This document shows positions 56,140 to 64,000 of a stretch of DNA of 64,000 nucleotides, piece after piece. Positions within the stretch are counted from its first letter, which is position 1. Each line of letters opens with the position of its first letter. Origin of the DNA: Macrothele yani (Eukaryota > Arthropoda > Arachnida > Araneae > Macrothelidae); NCBI GenBank assembly GCA_039090855.1, contig CM077025.1, positions 100,172,489-100,236,488 of the forward strand. The letters are read 5' to 3'. Under the pieces are notes generated by a model. That model was not told where the DNA came from and did no database searches. It was given only the letters and a program-made list of their open reading frames with translations. Made by a program: the position numbers and the translations under genes.

Positions 56140-56870
56140 TACACAATGTGTGGTGTAGGTTGGACGTGCGTTGCTCTTATTCTCTTTGGGATTTGGGAAG
56201 AAGACACCATGCAATAGAAGACACTATGTCAGACACTATGTAATTTTTTGAACATGTAAAATAATATTTTTGAGTGTTTGATTTGTGACGAAAGTCGCTC
56301 TTAATCTCTTAATCTCTTTGGGGCCGCCCCGGTGGCGCAGTGGTCTAAGGCGTTGGCCTCTGATCATTCGTCCGAAGGGGTCCGGGTTCGAATTACGGTG
56401 AGGCATGGATGTTGTGTTTGTCTTACGGCACTGGCTCTCTCCCTTCCCTGGAACCAGTGACCCTAAATTAGGGACGGGCGACTGCTTATAGCCCATTGAG
56501 TTGCTCACGGTGGTCGTTAAACCTCCAATCAAAAAAAAAAAAATCTCTTTGGGAAGAAGACACTATGTAATTTTTTGATCACGTAAAGTAATATTTTAGA
56601 ATGCTTAATTTGTGACGTACGTCGCTTTTAACCTCTTTGGGGCTTTGGAAAGAAGACGCTATGTAATTTTTTGAACATGTAAAATAATGTCATTCAATGT
56701 TTAATTTGTGACGTACGTCGCTTTTAATCTCTTTTTTGGGCTTTGGGAAGAAGACACCGTAAAATAGAAAGCACTATATAATTTTTTGAAAATGTAAAAT
56801 AATATTTTTGAATGTTTAATTTGTGACATACATCGCTCTTAATCTCCTTGGAGGGGGCTTAAGCCCCCCA
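56140..56870. repeat. Tandem repeat of about 95-115 bp, 4 copies
   Basis: Units share 'GGGAAGAAGACAC', 'ACTATGTAATTTTTTGA', 'AATGTTTAATTTGTGACGTA' and 'CGCTTTTAATCTCTTTGGGG'; anchors near 56241, 56568, 56664 and 56780. The SINE-A at 56323 interrupts one unit. It forms the body of the second hAT-type element. Confidence 0.85.
56323..56541 (+). mobile_element. SINE-A copy with 12-bp TSD
   Basis: AATCTCTTTGGG at 56311-56322 and 56542-56553 flank it. Head GCCGCCCCGGTGGCGCAGTG; B-box GGGTTCGAATTAC is mutated; A-tail of 13. Confidence 0.95.
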
Positions 56871-56903
56871 AAGCACCTCCGTGGGTGCGCCAATGGGTTG
56901 TAG

Positions 56904-57108
56904 CACAGTTGTGACAATGCCCCTTTGATTTTTTTTTACATATAAAATCTTTAAGAAGTAAAACGAAAGAAATGTTTTACTTTATTTACTTACAAGCAAC
57001 TTACACGAATGAAAAGAAGGTGATTCGTACAATATCTATCAAAATAACATGTCCAAAGAATATATGTGAGAAAGCTTTTTATGTACTATAATTGTTAATT
57101 TTACCATC
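56904..57108. other. AT-rich leader before the unrecognised frame
   Basis: No motif. The stretch just before 57109 ('TAATTGTTAATTTTACCATC') is AT-rich, as is common upstream of arthropod starts. Confidence 0.3.
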
Positions 57109-57564
57109 ATGCTCCAATGGCAATTACAAAAAATGAGTTTTATTTACAATTTCAAAAAACAAACAGGCAAGATCTTTCGGGATCACAATGATCCCATCAT
57201 TAGGCCGGGTGCCAGTCGAAAACAGTCCGTCAGAAGTTTAATGGTTTATAAACTACGGTTGACTGAACTAAAGATTATTTCAAACATGACCACTTCTTAT
57301 GGATACCCACACGTTACTTTCACAAGATTGGTTCATGAACAACATAATTATCTTAGTAAAAGTTTAAAGTGTAAAAAACCTTGCCCAAAATATATGGTTC
57401 CAATGGATAACTTTCCTGCAATTATTACCCTACTGAAGAATGTCTGTGAAAAGAACCACTTGGACTTTGGTGCAGAGACTGCGAACATTTTTGCACTTGC
57501 TCGGAAGGACAAAGACTCAGCCCCATACTATAAAGACATGGAGTCTACCAGATTCCATTGGTAC
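57109..57564 (+). CDS. Unrecognised 152-codon frame, truncated by a SINE-D insertion
   Basis: From ATG 57109 the frame reads 'MLQWQLQKMSFIYNFKKQTG' and on through a basic region with 'GASRKQSVRSLMVYKLRL', a Cys-containing 'LKCKKPCPKYMVPMDN', and 'GAETANIFALARKDKDSAPY', to 'DMESTRFHWY'. The frame then enters SINE-D sequence. The matching target-site duplication (57551-57564 / 57884-57897) shows that the original frame continued as 'RICPLIHRRSI' at 57898 before a stop. The peptide is basic and mixed alpha/beta in look, without signal peptide or membrane segment. I could not assign it. It could be an exon, a LINE or viral relic, or part of a large DNA transposon. It is coding-like but probably dead. 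Confidence 0.4.
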
Positions 57565-57883
57565 AGGGCCGTGGGTAGCCTAGTGGGCAACGTCCGTGAC
57601 TGCCACGGAAAGGACCTCAGGTTCAATCCCAGGCAGGTACGAACGCTCGATCCACTACTAAATATCTGCCGTGCGTCGGATGGGCACGTTAAGCCGTCGG
57701 ACCCCGGATACTAGCCTCCCGGTAATAAATAAGGCGTCTTCCTCCCCCTTTCTACTTCGCTTCCGTCTCACTTTCCAATTCGGCACTGTAGCCCAAATCT
57801 CCTAGCTTACTATTTCTAAGGGTTGTTTAAGACCAGGGGTCAGACTCTCCCTTCCTAAAATCCTCTTCAAATGATCATCATTT
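57565..57883 (+). mobile_element. SINE-D copy with 14-bp TSD
   Basis: Flanked by GATTCCATTGGTAC at 57551-57564 and 57884-57897. The tRNA-like head GGTAGCCTAGTGGGCAACGT has B-box AGGTTCAATCCC; the body includes 'CTGCCGTGCGTCGGATGGGC' and 'CCTCCCGGTAATAAATAAGG'. It ends without a long A-tail, in ATGATCATCATTT. Confidence 0.9.
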
Positions 57884-57954
57884 GATTCCATTGGTACCGA
57901 ATCTGCCCACTAATCCACCGAAGATCTATCTAGGGTCAACTTTAAGATCTTTGG

Positions 57955-59690
57955 GGGTCACAATAAAAGAGCATCCATACTCCATATGGACAGGTACGAA
58001 TATCACAGCTTTAAGAACCCTAGGGCTGCCAAGGGCAACCATATCAAGGGTGTACCGCGAGTATACCATCGACAGACGTACCAGCTCCCAGAGAGCCAGC
58101 GATGGCAGACCACATGCCATTGATGACCTGTGTGGGCTTAGACTATCCAGGCTCGTACAGACCGACCTCTTGGAAACAGCGGCGCAAATCACGTCCAGGT
58201 TAGATGTCAGATGCCCAGGCAGCGTCAGCAAACGAATGCTACGGCGCACGCTGCACTCCCTGAGTTACGGAAGCTGGCGCTCCACTCGTGTGCCACAGTT
58301 GACTGCTCGTCATCGGAAATTACCCCTCGTCTGTTGCCGAGAACATCAAAACGTTCATAGCTGTACCGAGCTGCCGGGAGGGCATGTGTAGCGTTGACAT
58401 CATGAGGCCATGGCCTCGTCGTGCCAGGTAGGCTCCGTTTAAGGCGGTGGTGGCTCTGTGATGGTTTGGGGAGCGCTCTAATGGATTAGGGAGCGTTCTC
58501 ATGGGTTAGGGAACGTTCTCGTGGGTCAGAGAACGTTCTCATGGGTTAAGGAGCGTTCTCATGGGTTAAGGAGCGTTCTCATGGGTTAAGGAGCGTTCTC
58601 ATGGGTTAAGGAGCGTTCTCATGGGTTATGGAGCGTTCTCATGAGTTAGGAAGCGTTCTAATGGGTTAGGGAGCGTTCTCATGGGTTAGGGAGAGTTCTC
58701 ATGTGTTATGAAGTGTTCTCATGGGTTATGGAGCGTTCTCGTGGGTTAGGGAGCGTTATCAACGGTTAGGGGTCGTTGTCATGGGTTAGGGAGGGTTATC
58801 ATGGGTTACGGAGGGTTTTCATGGGTTACGAAGCGTTTTCATGGGTTAGGAAGCGTTCTCATGGGTTAGGTAGTGTTCTCATGGGTTGGGGAGCGTTCTC
58901 AGGGGTTAGGGAGCGTTCTCATGGGTCAGGGATCATTCTCATGGGTTAGGAAGCGTTATCATGGGTTAGCGAGCGTTCTCATGTGTTAGGGAGCGTTCTC
59001 AGTGTTTAGGGAGGGCTCTCATGGGTTAGAGAACGTTCTCATCGGTTACGGAGCGTTCTCATGGGTTGGGAGCGTTCACATGGGTTAGGGAGCGTTCTCA
59101 TGGGTTAGGCAGTGTTTTAATGGGTTAGGCAGTGTTTTCATGGGTTAGGGAGCGTTCTCATGGGTTAGGGAGCGTTCTCATGGGTTGGGAAGCTTTCTCA
59201 TTTGTTAGGGAGCGTTCTCATGGGTTAGTGAGCATTCTCATCGGTTATGGAGCGTTATCATCTGTTAGGGAGCGTTCCCATCTGTTAAAGACCCATCCAG
59301 AGTGTGTGGACGGGTCCTTAACCGCTGCGCGCTGCCAGCATGTGTTGGCTGATCACGTACACGCTTTCATGGCCTTCGGGCATCCTGCGGTTGATAGTCT
59401 GTTCCAGCGCCTCCCACCGGATGGCAACCACCCAGGCATGATTCGAGAAACCCTCATCTGAATTTGGAACCATTCAGTACTCCGCTTCCCAGGGTCCTCA
59501 AATGAAAACCCCTGGAATCTTCCTCTGATGTCGTGGAGAGGAACATCATGTCCACGGATCAAATGGTGACGTCTTGGGCGGAGTTGTGAACAAAGCTGCA
59601 ACAGGCATGCCTGGGGGCATCCTCCGGAAACACGGAGGTAATGTTCCCCTTTGTTTGCTTTCTGGTGTTGGAGAAGTGGGGTTGTGACAA
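57955..59690 (+). pseudogene. Tc1-like transposase split by a minisatellite
   Basis: N-terminal part in one frame: 'LGLPRATISRVYREYTIDRR', 'GRPHAIDDLCGLRLSRLVQT', 'SVSKRMLRRTLHSL' (58005-58270). The 'GSVMVWGAL' block follows at 58453-58480, and then coding is lost in the minisatellite (58476-59292). Beyond it, 'HAFMAFGHPAVDSLFQRLPP' and 'DGNHPGMIRETLI' (59365-59460) look like the C-terminal part with the second Asp region altered, in shifted frames. Terminal repeats not identified. Inactive. Confidence 0.65.
58476..59292 (+). repeat. 20-bp minisatellite, about 40 copies
   Basis: Consensus GGAGCGTTCTCATGGGTTAG with frequent single-base variants. A run of near-identical units (GTTAAGGAGCGTTCTCATGG) at 58545-58620 suggests recent local expansion. 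The first unit merges into 'GGTTTGGGGAGCGCTCTAATGG', the transposase sequence that encodes VWGAL, which looks like the seed. Confidence 0.95.
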
Positions 59691-59917
59691 AAAAAAAAAA
59701 AAAAAAAACAGCTCCTGAACTTAGATGTGGGTGGGCTGTATCAGGAGTGCAGATAGTATTTTTTCCTGCATGTCACAATTTACATAACCATCCTTAATTA
59801 AATTTCAGCTTGATTTCAAAGTAAATTAGGACCACTGAATTCTCATTCCAGTTAGTCAAGGACTAAATGGGCAAAAAATAATTTCTGCCCCTGATTTCTC
59901 CTCACTGATATTTTCCC

Positions 59918-60125
59918 TTTTTTGATTGAAAGTTTAAGGACCACCTTCAGCAACTGGATGGGCTATAAGCAGTCGCCCGTCCCTAATTTGGGGTCACTGG
60001 CTCCAGGGTAGGGAGAGAACCAATGCCGTAAGAAAAACACAACATCCATGCTTCAACGAGATTCGAACCCGGACCCATCACGAATGGTCAGCAGCTAGCG
60101 CTTAGACCACTGCGCCAACGAGCGG
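59918..60125 (-). mobile_element. SINE-A copy, minus strand
   Basis: Tail complement TTTTTTGATTGAAAGTTTAA, body 'GCAGTCGCCCGTCCCTAATT', B-box complement GATTCGAACCCGG, head complement 'CCACTGCGCCAACGAGCGGCC'. Confidence 0.9.
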
Positions 60126-60354
60126 CCGTTTTTTTTTTTTTTTTTTTAAGTAAAGAGAATGGGTTGTTTCACAAAGCTTACATTAAACGGAACGTTCGTT
60201 CGTTTTAGGCAGACACAGAACTGTGCCGCTGACCGTGGCGAAATTAACAAAAAAGTTTTCGGAAACTGTGGTATTTGAAAAAAAAATAGGTTTGAAAAGA
60301 TAAAGTACCTAAAAAATCTTCGAAACCAATGAAAAAAGAAAGGCAAGCTTTTGA

Positions 60355-60583
60355 TTTTTTTTTTTTTTTTTTGAGGTTTAACGACCACCGTGAGCAACTC
60401 AGTGGGCTATAAGCAGTCGCCCGTCCCTAATTTAGGGCCACTGGCTCCAGGGAAGGGAGAGAGCCAGTGCCGTAAGCCAAACACAACATCCATGCCTCAA
60501 CAGGATTCGAACCCGGGATCCCTTTCGGACGAACGATTAGAGGTCATCGCTTAGACCACTGCGCCACAAACTTTGCAAACAAA
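60355..60583 (-). mobile_element. SINE-A copy, minus strand, imperfect TSD
   Basis: Poly(T) at 60355-60373, then the standard reversed SINE-A to 'CCACTGCGCCACAAA'. Flanks GCAAGCTTTTGA (60343-60354) and GCAAACTTTTGA (60584-60595) differ at one base. Confidence 0.9.
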
Positions 60584-60595
60584 GCAAACTTTTGA

Positions 60596-61810
60596 CCTGA
60601 AATCTAAAAGCGGAGATGTAATAAGACTAAAATTTTTATTTATGCCGTTTAATAGAAAACTTGAATGTCATGAAAATTAAAAAATTACAAAAATTATTGA
60701 ATTAAGGGTCCTCCATACCTCGTGAAAAAGAGCTCAAAACACGCATTTGCAGTACGAAATTACATATGTTTAAAAAACACAATTTAGAAATCCGGTTTTT
60801 TATTCATATGTAGAACAAACATCGGACCATCTTTCTGCGTTTCTATATTAGCGTCTCTTTGCGGATTAATATTTTAATTACTATCCCAAAAGTGTAAAAT
60901 AATGGGCAGATTGACAATTATTTTTAAAAAGTTCTATTTTTGATATCTGTTAGGCTAAAAACCAGAAAAATAGTTTGATATTTTCTTTCGAAATATAAAA
61001 CCTTGGGAACACATACAAGTGATATGATATATTGATTTTTCCATCTGCATGATATATATTTGTTTCAATTTCGCATTCGGTGGAATTGAAACAATACGGG
61101 GTATGGACGACTCATAATGTCTCCGATGGCAATGCACTTCTTTTTACTGTAGTTTTTCAAAAGACTTCGCAAGAAATAAATAAAACCTTGGGGGCTGGGG
61201 AGGCAAGGATCGTCATTGTAATACATCTGTACAAAGCCAAGGGGGGGGGGGGAGGAAAGAATCTGGTATACTGATGCAATGAGTTGAATGATGATTTCCA
61301 AGCTGAAAGGATTTTTTCTTTTGGTCCGCACGAAATGCAGTATATTAGGTAGTTTCTCTGGCCGTTTTGTTTCTTTAATTTCAAATAATTGTTGTAGATT
61401 GGCCATTAGCTAGCGCAGGGGCGCGCCAAGGGCACTTGCCGCCCGGGTGCCAGCCCAGATTCGCCGCTCCCCTAATGAGTGAAAAAATTTCAAATTTTTA
61501 TTCTTCATTTTAAAGTGTAAGAAGTAGGCCTAAATACCTTCAAAAACATCATTTTCTGTTACCCTTAAATATACAGTTTCTATAAAATACAAATGGCTCA
61601 TATAAACATTTGAAGAAAAAAAAAAAAAAGAAACCCTTCGGAATTCTGGTTTCATTAACGCGACCGAAAAATCTTTCATTCTGTAGGTTTACAGATTTCC
61701 GCTTTCGAGTAAAAACTTCAGATCATGTACCATGTGATATAATTTTTTTTTAGTATTTCATTTTCAATAAGAAATTTCGACATTTCCATGATTTTCGGGC
61801 CAAAGACAAA
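60596..61810. other. No gene seen; possible hAT-type end at 61416
   Basis: AT-rich. 'CAGGGGCGCGCCAAGGGCAC' at 61416 resembles a hAT terminus, but no matching inverted end was found, so it is only a hint. Other features are a G-run at 61241-61252 and an A-run at 61616-61629. Confidence 0.35.
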
Positions 61811-61992
61811 GCAGAGAACTGGTCACAACATTTTTAAGGGGCCGTATAAAAATTGCGTTCTTGACTGAGCAAATGCGAATTTATGGAAACTTTATGAGTC
61901 AGATAACCAACCGCTGGGGACGTGGCCAAAAAGCAGTCAAGAGCGCAATTTTTATATGGCTCCTTAAAATTTTTATTACCAGTTCTTTAGAA
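61811..61992. repeat. Fold-back with arms of about 58 bp
   Basis: AGAACTGGT...TTTTTAAGGGGCCGTATAAA (61815-61853) and, after about 70 bases, its imperfect complement 'TTTTTATATGGCTCCTTAAA...ACCAGTTCTT' (61950-61991). The inner words ATTGCG(T)TCTTGACTG / CAGTCAAGAGCGCAAT also pair. Confidence 0.8.
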
Positions 61993-62914
61993 CTTAAAAT
62001 AATAAAAAGAAAACTCCACGATGCGCGAAACATAGGGGAATTAGTGCGGGTAGCTTAAGGCTAATTAATTTTTCCTAAACGCCTACTGCCAATTTACGTT
62101 TGTCTCAATGGACGAAAATTATTTAAATACTGTTGAATACCTAGCAAGAAACCATACGACAGTTATTTGAATTTTTTATTTATTTTATGCACAACCAAGT
62201 AAGTTATATGATAGTCGTAGAATACATAACGCGAGGATAACAAAAAAGCTGAACAAACGCGCATACTTAAAAGCGACTCCTGATACAGAGGAAATGAATT
62301 TTAAGCTTACATATATCAAGTGGAAAGGACAAAAAAGGAAGAAAGAGATATACACAATAAATCAGGTTAGTACAAATAATTGTAAAAGACGAACACGTGA
62401 TATCAGAAGTTACCGTGTCATGATAATTCCTACCTAAAAGCAAAATCCAACGCAATTTCCAACGGCATTATCACAGGTACAATGTATACAACAAGGTGGT
62501 ACACTGCATACGCATACCAAAAACAAAAAAAATCTATAAAACACGTGTCTAGAGCAAAAAAAAAAAAAAAAGGAAAACATACAATAAGGATGCATCCGCA
62601 GAGAAAGACAGACATTGTCAGAAATCACAAGTGTACAGCAACAAATGAGTTCACATATTACGGAACTCTACAGCCAATGTTAGGCCTCAATAGGAAGCTT
62701 TGTCAAAGCTCGCGTCATTAAAAAAAAAAAAAAAATTTCATCTCGTGGTATAGTGTGCGTGAGCCTCCTTGCAGCTCATAACGTTATTTCACTAGTTCGT
62801 GAAAATATTTTGGGTAAAATTTCGATACACTCTGTGCCAAAAGAAAAGGGGAAAAAAACCGCATCACACACAAGGAATCATCCAATCAAAATGAAAATTG
62901 GTGTGTGCAATGTG
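61993..62914. other. No gene seen
   Basis: AT-rich with A-runs at 62556-62571 and 62719-62735. Confidence 0.4.
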
Positions 62915-63740
62915 CATGTGTAGGAAAGGAAATGATTGCAATTCCAGAGCAGTTGGGCCATTTACTTGGATAAAACAGCTACGCGAGTGGAACAAGTCAG
63001 TACGTTGTAACGTCGCATCTGGCTCACATACAATCGGTTAACCAGCGTGGCATAGACGTATACAGCTCACGGATACTGCCCTGACGTATAGCATGCAAAA
63101 TGGTATCCAAATTACTGCTCAGTTCGCCGCCATTCCGTGCGCTGGCACGCTCGTCTCCAGACATGTATGCACTGGAAGTCCGCGCCAAATGCTAACTGTG
63201 ACTCATCACTGAAAACAACAGGAAGACACTGAACACTATTCCACGTTGACTGGGCCGAACACCACGACAGCTGGTGACAGCGATGCTCGCTTGTCACTGG
63301 TAGGCGGCGGAGTGGCCTCCTCGAATGCAGTCCCTCTTCCTCAAGTCATCTGGCAACGGTCCACATGGCCACTTCCGTACCTGTAGACGACGTTACATGG
63401 TCACAGTTGATTAGGAGCAACGAATTCGTTTGTGTTTGTGAGACACTCACAATCGCTTGGTTCTCGCGTTCTGTCGTTACCCTCGGCCGTCCACTGCCCT
63501 CTTGCCCTCCTCGACACATTGACGCCAACATCATCCAATTATCGCGTCGCTCTGACCCAACGGACTGGTGATAAGGCGACTTGACCAACCGGCCTCTATC
63601 AGCCCAGTCATTCTTCTTCATTTAAACGCTGAACTTATGGTACTGTGTACGGACCCGACGTCGAGTTATTCTCACAATAGTTGGAAGTTAGTGCAACCGC
63701 AATCCTCTGTAACAGTTGCCCCTGCTTGCGAGGCTATCTC
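62915..63740 (-). pseudogene. Decayed Tc1-like transposase
   Basis: On the minus strand 'EGSGRPRVTTERENQAIVSV' (about 63455-63515) is the linker after the helix-turn-helix. 'VVFSDESQLAFGAD' (about 63175-63220) is the first catalytic Asp block, and 'IHVWRRACQR' follows. The C-terminal half (towards 62915) is not recognisable. Frameshifts and stops are present; no terminal repeats found. Confidence 0.65.
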
Positions 63741-64000
63741 TTGATATAGCCCCTTCGACGCACTGTTCCCATGAGATATGGCGGCCTTTATTTCGTTTTC
63801 GGTTGTTATTTTTTAATCATTTGAATATTCGACATGAGATACTCACATGCAGATTTTCATCAGGACCAAACGACTTTCTCGGGGTGTTTCGTTTTTCTTT
63901 CTTTTTCAAACACTGCTTGCTAAACGTACCTATTCACTCAATTACACAAGATTGATCTGAACACAGTATTTCGTTTAAAGGCTATGTAGTTCGCTAGGTT
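63741..64000. other. No recognised feature
   Basis: AT-rich; the short frame at 63716-63955 carries no motif. Confidence 0.35.

Larger units (their letters stand above)
54675..56895. mobile_element. Second hAT-type element, containing nested Tc1 and SINE-A
   Basis: CAGTGGCGCACCCAGG at 54675 and CCTCCGTGGGTGCGCCAATG to 56895 are inverted ends. The flanks GGTTGCAG (54667-54674) and GGTTGTAG (56896-56903) match at 7 of 8. After removal of the nested Tc1 (54717-56124) and SINE-A (56323-56541), what remains is mostly a tandem repeat, with no transposase. Confidence 0.8.

Noticed and set aside
58476..59292. CRISPR-like array
   Set aside because: The units are contiguous 20-bp repeats with no unique spacers, the host is eukaryotic, and the seed is visible in the flanking transposase. 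It is a minisatellite.
61416..61500. hAT element starting at CAGGGGCGCGCC
   Set aside because: Only one terminus was seen and no matching inverted end or 8-bp duplication was found.

Overview
This window is nuclear DNA of a eukaryote, most likely an arthropod. I lean towards a chelicerate (spider-like) because of the style of the Tc1 transposases, but the sequence does not settle it. It is AT-rich and gene-poor. No prokaryotic operon, rRNA or convincing functional tRNA gene is visible. Nearly all recognisable content is transposable elements. The only stretches that look like host coding sequence are two possible terminal exons on the + strand (about 8.52-8.97 kb and 52.0-52.4 kb) and one unrecognised 152-codon reading frame at 57.1 kb. 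None of these three could be assigned to a gene family.

Layout. 0-8.1 kb: an old tRNA-derived repeat, a decayed mariner-like transposase, a 1.15-kb TTAA-flanked non-autonomous element and an inverted pair of SINEs. 8.5-9.9 kb: terminal exon and 3' UTR. 10.5-31 kb: decayed mariner and Tc1 copies, RTE-like LINE fragments, eight copies of a tRNA-derived SINE with poly(A) tail (called SINE-A here), a hAT-type non-autonomous element, a 145-bp tandem repeat, and a mariner copy whose linker region became a tandem array of hairpins. 31-36.6 kb: three Tc1 copies, one of them (35146-36554) broken only by a single nonsense codon. 37-43.6 kb: a cluster of palindromes and nested insertions: inverted SINE-E copies, a Tc1 copy split by a 540-bp palindromic MITE, and a duplicate of that locus whose hairpin loop holds a palindromic concatemer of a tRNA-like repeat flanked by a 13-bp target-site duplication. 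44-52 kb: a hAT transposase pseudogene, further Tc1 copies (one nested in another) and the second terminal exon. 53.5-57 kb: two adjacent hAT-type elements, the second containing a nested Tc1 and a SINE-A. 57-64 kb: the unrecognised frame broken by a SINE-D, a Tc1 copy with an 0.8-kb minisatellite inside, more SINEs, and a decayed Tc1.

Five tRNA-derived repeat families recur; I name them SINE-A to SINE-E for this window only. Two themes stand out. First, tRNA-derived repeats appear repeatedly as inverted or palindromic pairs. Second, four transposase genes have short coding segments amplified in tandem. All coordinates were worked out by eye, so boundaries may be off by a few bases unless a target-site duplication is given.
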